Shown here: positions 31,427-42,175 of the stretch, piece by piece | Numbering within the stretch: the first letter of the stretch is position 1 | Layout of the letters: every line of letters starts with the position of its first letter | Assembly: GCA_016748015.1 (NCBI GenBank) | Contig: JAAOMT010000504.1 | Location: forward strand, 1-43,183 | DNA length: 43,183 nt | Direction: 5' to 3' | DNA from: Geosiphon pyriformis | Lineage: Eukaryota > Glomeromycota > Glomeromycetes > Archaeosporales > Geosiphonaceae | The notes under the pieces: model-generated | Told to the model about the DNA's origin: nothing | Database searches by the model: none | The model's input: only the letters and a program-made list of their open reading frames with translations | Made by a program: the position numbers and the translations under genes

Positions 31427-34130
31427 ATGGAATTTAATAATCCAAATAATCCAAATATTAATATATTTAATAAATGTAGTTTTCAAAGTAAAGTATAAAA
31501 CTATTTTAATAAGTTTGAGTGGACAAAAGAAAAAAAACAGCTAAATATATAATCTTAAAATATGTGTATAAACCATTTTTTTATGGAACTATAGACATTA
31601 CTAAATCTCTATAGTACTATTTAGAAACTTTCTATTGGACAGTATATGTTACAATGAAAAAATATCATAAAAAAAGACAAAATGTTTAGAAAGATTACAA
31701 GTTAATTAAAAAAATGTTTTAATAGATAAGATTACTATTTTTTTTTATGATTTTTAGCCAATTTAACTAGAAAACTGCTTTAGTCTTTTGTAATAACTGC
31801 TATTGATATTGATAATAAAAAACTTTATAATATAATTACTATTTGGCTTATTAACTGCCAGCAATCACTTTTTATAATAGAAAATTCCAAATTAATTAAA
31901 ATATTTTAATATTTAAACTTCACTTCTTAATTTGTTTGTGCTAATACAATTAAAAATAGAATCATAAAACTCTATGTTTTAAGTAAACAAAAATTAAGAA
32001 CAAATATTACCTTTATTATGAAATAGTTTTTTTTTACTCATACTTATAATATAATAGATATATTTAGGTACTATCAAGTCCAAAATTTTTTTTATATTAA
32101 ATTCTGGATATTTCTTAATAACAAAATTTTTGTATTTATTACTGCTTATTATATCAATAAAAATTAGAACTTTCAACAAATAATAATTAATTTTGAATTA
32201 ATAAATAGACAATATAATAGAATAAATATTGTAAACAGATTTTTTAAAGTATTAAAAGATTATAAAATTACATCAAAAGTATATATATATATTTTTGTAT
32301 AAATTTAGGTTAGTTAATAGCCAATGATAAGATCAGAATATTACACAACATATTAGTATTATCTGAAACTTAAAATTATTATAGTGCCTATATCATCAAA
32401 AATTATGTTTTCTTAATATTGGCTTAAATTAATTTTTATTATTGCTTTAGAGCTGAATTTTTGGTATTAGCATTATCTAAGACTTAAAATTATTACAGTT
32501 CTCATATTATTGAAAACGACATTTTTTTAATGTTAGCTTAAATGGTTTTTATCATTGTTTTAAACTGAATTTTTAGCTAAAAACATTAAGAAAGAAGTTT
32601 AAAAAAGAATTACATTCATTCTTTTTTTATATAAGCTTACTATTAATTTTATTAGTTATAAACTAATTTTTTTTAACAGCTTTTTGCTATTATTCTTAAT
32701 AATACTGTAAATAATAGTACTTTCATAAAAGAGTAAGCAAAAAAATTAAAAAAGGAAAACATTCAATAGAATTCAGAAAACTTTTAATTTTAATGCTTTA
32801 ATTATATACTAAACTTGACAATACAAATAGCCTTAGATAAAATAAAAAATAATGTTTCCAAGATATTTGTTAAAAACCTAAACCAAATATATTTACCTAA
32901 AATTTTTCTAATATAAACTTTATATAAATTAAAGATTAAAGAACTTAACTTTGTAATCTGTATTTTATCTCAATGTTTTAAGCTTTTTGAATATGTCTCT
33001 AATATATGTCAAATTAAATATCATAAATTTATTCTGGATTGTCTTACTTAGTAAAATTTTACTTATGACATAAAAATAAGTTATCTCTTAAATTGACAAG
33101 TCATTTATTTTTGATTCTGTATATTTTAAATACAAAAATTTTAACTGTAAATTTATAGACATTAAACACTTTTATTAGCACTCATATTAATTTTTATCAA
33201 TATGTTATTTTACATGATTAGTAGACTGTTTTTGATAAAATTGCTAAATTTTTTAAACTATTTAAGAATATTATGATCAAAATATTAGCCAATTTAAATA
33301 ATACTGTTTTCTTAATTATTTTTCTCTTTAATATCATTTTTAATTATGTTAAAAATATGGTTAATAATAATAAATCTAATAAAGTATTATAATTTTGATT
33401 GTATTTATTTAATTATTTATTTAATATATTTAATATTAGATTTATTACTTGTTATAGTGGCTAGAGCAGCAAAAGAAAAGTTAATTGAATATTACTTTAA
33501 AACAAATACAATTGTAATGCTTTGAATTGCATTGGATTCAAAGAAAAAATTTTATTATTTCACCAAAAAAAAATTTTTTGATAATAATATTAATAAAACA
33601 AAAGAATTGTAAATTATTAATTTATTTAAATAATTTTATTTTCCAATTTTCACATGATAAATAAATCTTTAAAATACATACTCTCTTTAAAATAAAATAC
33701 ATACTAAATATTATATCAACATCAAATAACAGTTTTTTGTTGAATGGCAATTTTAATGATATTATAGCATTAGTTATACAATTCATATTAAAGACAGACT
33801 TTAATAATAATAAGAAAAAAAAACTTGACAAAATTGATCATTATATCTCTGAAAAAATGACCAATGGAAAAATTGATATAATGACATAGTAAAAAGTATA
33901 TTACAAAAAATATTTATCTAAATTAATATTTAGGCACATTAAACACAATTTTTTTGTCTTGCATATATAATTTATAATTATTTGGCAATCCAGAAATTAT
34001 TTGTTGCTTCTGAACACATTTTTTTGCAGGTAAAAATATGATTACAAATATAAAATTTCACTTAGTGTTTAAAACTATAAGAACAATACAGTATTTTTAA
34101 TTATAAATGTAGAGACCATTGAAAGAAAAA
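31427..34130 (+). pseudogene. hAT transposase pseudogene (RNase H-like with C-terminal dimerisation region)
   Basis: It begins MEFNNPNNPNINIFNK at 31,427, followed by NYFNKFEWTKEKKQ near 31,502, a BED-finger-like lead-in. A catalytic-domain stretch reads SFVITAIDIDNKKLYNIITIW near 31,782-31,845 (parts: SFVITAIDIDNKKLYN, IITIW), then LINCQQ and TIKNRIIKLY near 31,950. The C-terminal hAT dimerisation region is seen as YNYLAIQ-x-LFVASEHIFLQ near 33,975-34,035. Gln codons turned into TAA or TAG are frequent. The middle (32,600-33,800) is hard to read. The family excises and reinserts DNA with 8-bp target duplications. Confidence 0.72.
32351..32578 (+). repeat. 114-bp tandem duplication inside the hAT relic
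   Basis: The segment starting TATTAGTATTATCTGAAACT at 32,351 is repeated starting TATTAGCATTATCTAAGACT at 32,465, period 114 bp (38 codons). Differences are mainly transitions. It lies within the decayed transposase region; whether it arose before or after inactivation is not clear. Confidence 0.75.
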
Positions 34131-34149
34131 TTAAATAATAATATAATAG

Positions 34150-34345
34150 TCAAACCTAAACATGTTCATGAACTTCAAACTAAACTTAAACCAGACTTGT
34201 TATATGTGTTCAAATTCAGTTTAAGTTTAATAATTTTAAGTCTAATTTAAGTTCAAATTCAAAATTTTGCCAAATTTTCTGTTTAAGTTTGGTTTAGTTT
34301 GATGGTTTGATTGAATTTAAACCAAATCAAACTGAATATTAAAAT
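34150..34345. repeat. Right-end cluster of short inverted motifs
   Basis: AACTTCAAACTAAACTTAAA, TTTAAGTTTAATAATTTTAA, GTTTAAGTTTGGTTTAGTTT and TTTAAACCAAATCAAACTG occur here. Their word content matches the left cluster at 31,138-31,275, marking the right edge of the hAT segment. Confidence 0.6.
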
Positions 34346-34353
34346 CTTAAATG

Positions 34354-35260
34354 TATTCAGATATATAGAAAACATGGCTTAAATATATAAATAAAGACTT
34401 TTAAATTCAAAATTGGCATATATTACTTTAGATTAATAATACAACTTTTTATTATACTCAAATTAGAAAAGATTTATTCTAATTAACCAATATTATTTTG
34501 CACTATTTTTTTCTAAATACACATCACATTTTAATCAATAAATGCTAATATTATCAAATTTTTCAAAGACAAATATAAATATTTATATTTTTACCATATT
34601 TTATATGAATTTGAACAAAAAATTAATATCAAACAGTTAAGTAATATAATATATACAGTATATTATTATTATATATTATATAATTTTATCTAATATTAAT
34701 TTATTTTTTAGAAATAAATTAAACATAAAACAAGTAATTAATTATATTGTTTAATTATGGTTTCAAATAACACCTATTGTAATTTAAAACTGTTGGCAAA
34801 AAACGGATATTCTTTTTTATAATCAAAAATTAGAAATTCAAGAATCCGAAACATTAATTGTTATGAATATATTTAACAATTTATCATCAAATACACAACA
34901 ATTGGTCAAAAATCTCAAAGATTATACTGTAGCAGTTGATAAATTATTGGCAACTAAAAATATTCTTAATAATAATGAAATTGTAGATATATTTTAGCCA
35001 ATGCTTAAATTGAAACCAATACAATTAATAACTTGGAAAAAGAATTAAAAAAATCTTTACCTGCTATAATTACAATTACAGAACATATGAAGCATTAAAA
35101 AAGGTAATTAGATTTAAAAAGCAATTAGCAAAAAAAAATTTTAATATAAAAAACCAAAATTTACTTAGAAAAATATTATAAAAATACGAAAAAATAAAGA
35201 AAGATTCTAAAAAACAGATAACAATTAATCAATATTTTAATAATAATAATAATTGATTAA
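34354..35260 (+). pseudogene. Tigger/pogo-like transposase relic, catalytic and C-terminal part
   Basis: It continues the transposase interrupted at 31,137. KIQNWHILL-x-INNTTF near 34,405-34,450 corresponds to the second catalytic Asp block (normally LLLDNA-SH), here Asn. LTNIILHYFFLNTHHILIN near 34,480-34,540 corresponds to the LPPNTTSHLQP block, and IIKFFKDKYKYLY follows near 34,550. NCWQKTDIL near 34,790 matches the conserved NCW-KTGIL motif, and KKQITINQYF near 35,209-35,238 is the typical C-terminal tail of Tigger proteins. The order and spacing show that both halves belong to one gene. Confidence 0.78.
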
Positions 35261-35314
35261 TTTAATAAATAAATATAGTTTATTTGATAATAATTATAAA
35301 ACTCTATGATAGAA

Positions 35315-35377
35315 CACCTCTAAAATAAAGCATAATTTGCATGTCCTAACTGTGTTATTTTATAGAGGTCTGACTGT
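35315..35377. repeat. Candidate right terminal inverted repeat of the Tigger element
   Basis: TATAGAGGTCTGACTGTA (35,361-35,378) reads on the other strand as TACAGTCAGACCTCTATA, the form expected for a Tigger/pogo terminal repeat next to a TA target site. Only 65 bp inward CACCTCTAAAATAA (35,315-35,328) forms an inverted partner to TTATTTTATAGAGGT (35,355-35,369), so the end can fold back. No matching left terminus was found upstream of 30,331. Confidence 0.6.
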
Positions 35378-35378
35378 A

Positions 35379-37240
35379 TTATTAAAAATCTGTAAAATAT
35401 TTTGCCAAAATTTTCTATTTTTTAAATTAGCTTCTTAAGAAAAATATAAATTAATATTAAAACACAATATAGGTAAAAGTTTTTAATACTCTTAAAAAAA
35501 CTGACTTTTAAATCTATTTTATAGCAATCTAACTAAAACAAACTTTTTATTTTTTATTTAATACTTTAAAATATTAATTAAATAATAACAAAAAAAACAT
35601 ATTATTATTTATACAAGTAGAATAATGTTTTTAGCAAAAAAAGCTATACAATAATTAAACAAAAATACTTAATAGCTATATGAACAATAAACTATAAGAA
35701 TTAATATTTTTTAAATATTTAATTTATAGTATATACTTATTATTAACTATTTTATTTTTAGAATAAGTTATTAATAATAATATTAACTTAATTATTGACC
35801 AAATTATTAATATAATTATTAATTTGACTATTAATTTATTTTTGAAAGTATATAATTAAAACTTTTTAAAGCTATAAAAAATTACTTATACTTAAATCAA
35901 TTTATTTTAAACTAGAATTAATTTATTTAAATAAAATTAATACAATAATATTAACTTTTTTATTTCTTTTTTACTATTTTTTTCAATTTGTATATTGTTA
36001 ATTTTTGTAAAGTATATTGAATAAAATTTTACTTAAAGATACAAAAAATACTTGTTATTAAATCAAAAGTATTAATATAAGACATATAATTATAATAGCC
36101 GTGTTATTTTTTGTTAATACTATAAACTATTTTTTTATTTTCAAATTTTTTTGCTATTTTTTAAAAAGAATAGCAACAGAGATGTTTATAAGACTAATCT
36201 TGTAGATTAAATTTTTACGAATTTAATTCATTTTTTAAGTTAAATTTTTTCTTTGATTGTTTTCTCATTATATAATATTTGTTATTAAATTTTAAAAACA
36301 ATTGTATTATTTTTGTTTTTTTTGTTTTTTGAAATTTTGAAAATGATTCTTGTTTGTTATTATTACTATATAATATACATTTTTTTTTATTTGTTAATTT
36401 GTTACTTTAATTTGTAATAGGATTTATCTTTATTGTTTTATGTTTTTTGTTACTAATAACTTTAACAAATATATACAGAATCTTTTTAATTAAAAACAAC
36501 TATTGGTAAAACTACAAAATGAGTTTAACTCAATTTAATATTTTTAATTATTGTTTTTTAATTTTTTTTTGATTCTTACTTTTCAATTTAATTATTTGTG
36601 CACAAATTCGAAATTAAGATTTACAATTACAATATTATTTTTGGCAAGTTTAATTGTAAAAATTCTGTTAATTTAAATATAAACACAGTTTAAATAATTT
36701 TTTTCTGAACTCTGTTTTTTTAACAGCCATATAAATAATATGAATTGATAGCAAAAGATTTTTTTAGTGTTAAATACAAAGATACAACAATTATTTTTTT
36801 TTATTTTCTATTTTTTAACAGTGTTAATATGTTTTTCATGAAATTTGAATTTCAACTACTTTTTTTTAATATATATTTATGTCACCAACTAAAACATTAC
36901 TGCTTAACAATATTGACTTTATTTTTTTCTACTACCAGAACCTTTTAAGACTTTATATAATATTTCAATAAATTGTGTTTTTGAATAAGAGAAAAAAATG
37001 GTAATATTTTTTTAAAATCATAATTATTTTTACTTTCAGTTTTCCGTTAAAATTGTAATTAATTTTTTTGAATTTTAAAAAAAACTTGTTCATATATTGT
37101 GTATATTGAAATTTTTGTTAAAATACATATTACTATTTTCAAAATAAATAGTAAAATTCGATATTTGTTAAAGGAAACATAAAATTATGATAATAATTAT
37201 TTGATGATTAATAATTTGAAACTAAATTTTCTTATCAATT
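35379..37240. other. AT-rich DNA without recognised gene
   Basis: Low-complexity A/T sequence, with an open frame at 36,745-36,948 that encodes a Phe-rich hydrophobic string typical of T-runs and is not believed to be a gene. No RNA gene or repeat family was recognised. Confidence 0.5.
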
Positions 37241-37272
37241 ATCATTATTATCTATTATTATCTATTATTATC

Positions 37273-37350
<78 letters not shown>
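37241..37350. repeat. (ATT)n microsatellite
   Basis: An almost pure ATT array of about 30 units, starting with ATT ATT ATC variants and interrupted once near 37,310. It lies 25 bp beyond the 3' end of the Sel1-repeat gene and sits at the change from transposon-rich to gene-bearing sequence. Confidence 0.95.
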
Positions 37351-37375
37351 TATCATAATTATTCAATTTAAATTC

Positions 37376-38020
37376 TTAAAAACATTCACCCAACTTAACA
37401 CTGTCACAATAAAGTTGAGCAATTGCAAATTTCGCATCAGGATGTCCCAATTCAGCAGCAATTACAAACCATCCAAAACTTTGATTTCTGTCTTTCTTCA
37501 CCCCTTTCCCCCAATAATAAAAATTTGCAATTATAAAAGTTGCTTCGACATTTCCATTTTCCGCTGCCTTTTGATACCATTCAAATGCTAAAGTTGCGGA
37601 TTTCTTTGTACCAATACCTTTTTCATAAAGATATGCTAATTGTAATTGGGAAAAAGTGTCATTTTGTGTTGCTTGTTGATGGTATAATTTGAAAGCTTTG
37701 TTGAAATCTTTTTTGGTTCCAATTCCAAAATGATAAAAGTAGGCTAGTAAGGGTTGGAAATTTGATTGTGAATTAGGATTTAAGTAAAGAAGATAGAATA
37801 TCGTTTCTGGTGATTTTTTATAGGATGAGATATATTGAAGAAGACGAGTTTTTACAAGTTTATCATTTCTACCATATTGATAAAGCTCCAAAAAGAAATG
37901 ATAAATTTCTTTCAAAAAATGAAGTTCATTAAGAATCATTGGATACTGTATTGAATTTGTCTTTTGAGTATTCCTGACAACTTTGGAAGAATTAAATTTC
38001 CACTTTCTTAAGCGAAACAT
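37376..38020 (-). CDS. Sel1-like repeat protein (possibly 3' exon of a longer gene)
   Basis: Sel1-like repeats are helix-pair scaffolds for protein-protein contacts, often at the C-terminus of signalling proteins in these fungi. Counted from the first ATG (38,018-38,020), the protein is 214 residues. Three repeats are clear: LLAYFYHFGIGTKKD...AFKLYHQQA, LAYLYEKGIGTKK...AFEWYQKAA and IANFYYWGKGVKKD...SFGWFVIAA, plus a partial fourth ending YCDSVKLGECF before TAA. The frame stays open upstream of the ATG to about 38,070 without another ATG, where TTTTTCAG on the minus strand makes a good 3' splice acceptor. An upstream exon is therefore possible, though no kinase or other domain was recognised there. 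There are no frame breaks and codon use is normal, so the gene is probably live. Confidence 0.8.
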   Translation of the reverse strand: MFRLRKWKFNSSKVVRNTQKTNSIQYPMILNELHFLKEIYHFFLELYQYGRNDKLVKTRLLQYISSYKKSPETIFYLLYLNPNSQSNFQPLLAYFYHFGIGTKKDFNKAFKLYHQQATQNDTFSQLQLAYLYEKGIGTKKSATLAFEWYQKAAENGNVEATFIIANFYYWGKGVKKDRNQSFGWFVIAAELGHPDAKFAIAQLYCDSVKLGECF

Positions 38021-38070
38021 TTCTAATCTTTGTACAAAGAACGTATTGAAAAGTTTCACAAAATTTTCAG

Positions 38071-39850
38071 CTGAAAAACTTTTGGATTAAATAGTAAGCT
38101 AAAGACAAAATCTGAAACTTCAGTAAATGTATCTTGAACTAAGTTTCCAGCTTTGTTACTATATATGGATAAGCATTATGACTAACTTGGGAATTCTTTT
38201 ACAGTGTTAGATGTTTCACTAAAATGAAGTTTTTAGAAGGATTCTATGGACTGCCAAAATAGGGTACAAGACAGTAGTAGAATGATGATTAGTATTTATT
38301 AGGTTTAACTTTAGGGAGTTTAAAAAATAAAATAAAACTTTTTGGTTGAAATTCGATACTGAAGGTTTTTCTATCTATCTTAAAATTATTATTTTAAAAA
38401 TTAAAGGGGACAGTTTTAATTTCTTTTGAAAAGGAAATTAACCTCCCTTGTCCTAAAAAGATAAATTGATAAAAGAGACTTTCATTATTTTATAAAATGG
38501 TTCTATTTTTAGAAAAAAAAATTTTGGAAATCTATTTTCAATAGATAAAATGATGAATGGGTAAGCATAAAACTTTAATTCCATATTAAGAATTAAAAAT
38601 TATTTCTATTTTAAATGAGTTATGAAACGAAATAAATCCAGACTTTTTAATCAGCCAGGATATTCTCAATAAACAAAAAAATTTTTGAAAAAGAATTTTC
38701 CATTTACTATTCTAATTCAATCATTTTAGTGTGAAATAATCATTCAATGAAAAACATAGATACTTGTGGTAAGGAACGAAAAAAAAAAAGTTTTAATGTT
38801 ATTTTATCTTGGGGGAACAATAATAAACCCGGTTAAGAGTGAGTGTACAATAAATTCCCTAAAAAAGAAACTTTATTTTTTTCTTGTGTTGGTAACACAA
38901 TAACCTGAAAATTATTTAGAAAAAATTTATGTTTATTAGGTGAATGACTTTTCCAAAAACTGACTATCAGGAAAGCATTTTCATATAAAGAACGACAGAG
39001 CTAACAGATATATGAAAAACAATCTAAATTATTTATTCACATCAATCTAAATTTGAGACTAACGACCAATTCAAACAAAATTTCTTACTCTAAAGCAAAA
39101 GTTTATAATTGAAACCTTGATTCTCTGAAAATATCTTTTATTTTAATCTTTAAAAAGAAGCAAACTCCATATTTATAAATAAAAAAAGGTTGGTTTTATT
39201 TTTTCTGTATTTAAAATCTAAATTTGAAATATCCAATAGATTTAAGATAAAATACTGTACATTTGATTTGAAAGGATTGAAATGCATTAAATTTTTTTGT
39301 TTTGTCAATCATTGGGAAAAGTGGAGTTTTAATTTTTAAAAAAAATAAACTTGTTTCTACTGTTTTTTTATAATGAAAATTTAATCAGAAATTAGCTTAC
39401 AAAACTAAAACTTTTTTTGTTTTTTGAAATCAACAAATTTTATTTTATTTTATTTTTTTTAAAAAAAAAAAAAAAAAAAAATTTGTTTATTACCCAGTAT
39501 GGAATTTTTCATAACGGAACAAAGTATTATCCTGCAACATCGCGTAACATCTCGCCATCCTTTTTATTTCCCTAACAGCAATCTAATCAGTCACACAAGG
39601 TTTAAAACATTCATTTTATGTCATCAATTTTATGTTCGATCTAAGGAATATCATCCTAATTTTAAATAATCATTCCGATATAAATGGGTATTAGCAGATG
39701 TTACATGTATTTTGTTGACATGAAAGACCAAAACTTATGATAAATATTTTATCAAACAACGGTAAGTAAAAAAGTTTTTCTATAAATATTTATCACAAAC
39801 ATACATTTTAAATATCTATCATGTTGATTCTCATTTTTGCGAAAGAAAGA
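38071..39850. other. Intergenic region between divergent genes
   Basis: This 1.8-kb stretch should hold the upstream regions of both the minus-strand Sel1 gene and the plus-strand arrestin gene. It has more mixed composition than the transposon deserts and a T-then-A homopolymer block (about 39,436-39,480). No coding frame, tRNA or transposon end was recognised. Confidence 0.5.
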
Positions 39851-39853
39851 AAG

Positions 39854-39861
39854 TATAAATA
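39854..39861 (+). promoter_or_regulatory. TATA box of the arrestin gene
   Basis: TATAAATA lies about 105 bases before the ATG at 39,967, a usual distance for a fungal TATA box and 5' leader. The segment between is C/T/A-mixed with no upstream ATG in good context. Confidence 0.6.
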
Positions 39862-39966
39862 TAACCTAGCCTCAAATTACTCGTATTTCACCTACCGTCC
39901 AAAAATATTTTCAATTCTTCAACTTAAAACTTTTAGCCTGTCTAAAAAAAAGAATTATATTGAACA

Positions 39967-42175
39967 ATGAAAAAATCCTCCTCCTCAACTTCAACAAGTC
40001 TACAAATTCGAGTAACGGAACCAATAATATTTTTTCGTGGTAGTTCGCAAGAAGCAGTTGGTACAATTTTAAGAGGAGAATTAGTTTTGACCCTCGCTAA
40101 ACCGACCAAAATTAAAAAGATTGATATGAAGTTTGTCGGGAAGAGCAAGACGTTTTGGCCGGAAGGTTAGTTTCATCATGTTTTAAATATTTGGAAGTTT
40201 GGGGAGGGTAAGAATATCAAAAACCTTTCAGAGAATTCACTGGCGGCAGTTATTGATGAGTGAGAGAGAGAGAGACAGAGAGAGAGGGAGATAGATATAT
40301 AAATAAATAAGAAAAATAAATAGATATACAGTTATAGAGGGATGGAAAAAATACCTTTCAATTCCATTATATTTTTGGTTTTCGTAATCATCAGATATCC
40401 TTTCCAAACAAAATACTAACTATCTTTAATTTTCTTTCTTAGGAATAGGCAAAAATAAAAATGAATTACAAGATATTCGAGAGATTGTATCATATAAATG
40501 GTCATATTTGGAACTACCGGAGAGGACAAATTCTCCAACTACAACATTGACCACAACGGCAACATTTTCAGAGAACCAATTAACACAACAACAACAAGCT
40601 CGACCATCTTTATACACATCTTCACCTAATAACACATCCACTACCCATACAATCTCAGAATCAACGAACCAAAACACATCAAAATACCAATATTTTGAAG
40701 CGAAAACACATGTTTATCCGTTTTCACTTTTTTTACCGGGAACTTTACCCGAAAGTATAGATGTTGCTTTCGGAAAGATTAGTTATAAATTAACAGCAAC
40801 TGTAGTTCGCTCTTCAACTCTTTTACCAAACTTGAACGCTCAACGTCAGATCACAATTATTCGTACGGTATCTGATTACGAGATTACTGACGGTGGAATT
40901 GCGATCAATCGAGATCTGGAGGAAATGTTTGCTTACGAAATTTCATTACCGCAAAAAGCTTACCCAATCGGTGGTTTTATCAATCACTTAGAACTTAAGT
41001 TAACCCCATTGACAAAACAATTGCGTCTTTTAAGTATACGGGTCCAACTGGTAGAACGGACAATGTATCGTGCACAGGGCCACAAAGATTGTAATTCAAG
41101 AGTATTAGCCACGAAACGATTAGATGATTTTGGAGAACGAAAATTTGCCGAGGTTGAAGAATCATCGGTTGAACAGCGACCGAGAAGAAACAGAAGTCTT
41201 AATGATGACACCTCGAGTATAATTAGTTCGATTAATTCGATTAATTCAAGGGATACTAGTTTCGCAAGTGGCTCGAATTCTCAAGGTACTAGATTTCATC
41301 GATGGAGTCGTTCATATAGTAATAGAAGTATGAGAGGTAGGGATGTTCCTCAAGAAGAAGAAGAAGAAGAAGAAGAAGAAGAAGAAGACGAAGACGAATA
41401 CAGCGAGGTATATCTTGAAAGAGAATATGATGGAGAAGAGATAGAAGTAGGGAATACATTTTTCCAAAAGGCCTTTGATTTTTCAATACCGAAATGTACC
41501 TTTCCTGTTCACCCGTCATCAAACTCTGAATCTATCAAAGTCATGCATGTGTTAAAATTCTTTATCACCATCACACTTCCCGATGATCCTTATCAAAGAA
41601 TCGAAGTGAAAATTGACGCACCAATCCTCCTCCTCTCTTGTCGATGCCTGGAAAAGGTACACGTAACCCTTCCTAGATGCGATGAGGATTCATATCTATG
41701 TCCATGTGATCCTACATATAAATCTAAAGCAACAGCGGCATTAGCTCAAAGTTTAAACTTGAACACTACGACAAATGATCGGGGGGAAGTGGTGCTTGAC
41801 CGGGGGATAAGTAATCTGAGTTGGTCAGCTGGTTCTGAGCATCAAGGACGATCATGTCAAGAACTTAGTCGCAGCTCAGGACAATTATGGATAAATGATC
41901 GAGCGATACAAGATCCGAGGGAATGCCTGACAAATCGGCAAAATTCACATTCATACCATTACAATGGGCCACCACCAAGCTATGAAGCATCGATGAAAAG
42001 TGCTGATCGCACTTTACTCCAAGCAATACATGTCTTACCAAGACGACAAGGTTCAGACGCTGACGATCACGATAATCCGATGCGGCTGATTGAAAGCCTC
42101 GCTAGTCAGCCTAATAATATTCTGTCTTCTTCACCACCACCTACATATTATAGTGCACGTGTTACAACTGTATGA
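39967..42175 (+). CDS. Alpha-arrestin (arrestin-related trafficking adaptor) with PPxY motifs
   Basis: The exons are 39,967-40,165 and 40,443-42,175, giving 643 residues. The N-terminal arrestin domain starts LQIRVTEPIIFFRG and includes VGTILRGELVLTL and KFVGKSKTFWPEG, with the intron inside the following Gly codon. After a Ser/Thr/Gln-rich loop come YPFSLFLPGTLPES and ISYKLTATV. The C-terminal arrestin domain includes FAYEISLPQKAYPIG and ISIRVQL-like LLSIRVQLVERTMY. An insert of about 90 residues with an acidic run near residues 371-386 precedes FDFSIPKCTFPVHPS and VMHVLKFFITITLPDD. The tail holds PPSY (577-580) and PPTY (632-635), ligands for WW domains of Rsp5/Nedd4 ubiquitin ligases. Fungal members link such ligases to plasma-membrane transporters for endocytosis. 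It is intact, with CpG-containing codons unlike the transposons. Confidence 0.92.
40166..40442 (+). other. Intron of the arrestin gene
   Basis: The 277-base intron has donor GTTAGT at 40,166, branch site TACTAAC at 40,414-40,420 and acceptor TTTCTTTCTTAG ending at 40,442. Splicing joins G from exon 1 with GA from exon 2 to give Gly and keeps the frame. It contains a GA-rich microsatellite (40,259-40,291). Confidence 0.9.
40259..40291 (+). repeat. (GA)n microsatellite in intron
   Basis: Repeated GA dinucleotides, with one GACA interruption, followed by GATA-like repeats up to about 40,325. It is intronic and is not expected to affect the protein. Confidence 0.85.
41353..41392 (+). repeat. (GAA)n trinucleotide repeat coding for a Glu tract
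   Basis: About eleven GAA codons followed by GAC/GAA alternation encode an acidic run within the loop between the two halves of the C-terminal arrestin domain. Being in frame, length changes would alter the protein without breaking it. Confidence 0.9.

Larger units (their letters stand above)
31138..34345 (+). mobile_element. hAT-family DNA transposon relic inserted in the Tigger element
   Basis: A 3.2-kb segment interrupts the Tigger frame. Inside it is a decayed hAT transposase on the plus strand, and at both edges lie clusters of GAACTAAACC / GTTTAAGTTTG motifs. The candidate 8-bp target duplication is CTTAAAAT (31,130-31,137) versus CTTAAATG (34,346-34,353), six of eight bases matching; 8-bp duplications are characteristic of hAT. 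Edges are set by this and by the Tigger reading on each side, so they are approximate. Confidence 0.65.

Noticed and set aside
36745-36948. 67-residue frame rich in Phe and Leu that might be a small membrane protein
   Set aside because: Product is what T-runs encode; no start context, no neighbours, and no flanking regulatory signals.
37241-37350. Possible telomeric or centromeric repeat
   Set aside because: It is a simple (ATT)n microsatellite, unlike the TTAGGG-type fungal telomere repeat, and is too short for a centromere array.
40508-42175. Arrestin gene starting at the ATG 40,508
   Set aside because: The frame is open upstream to a good splice acceptor at 40,442. Joining to the exon at 39,967-40,165 completes the N-terminal arrestin strands, with donor, TACTAAC branch site and acceptor all present.
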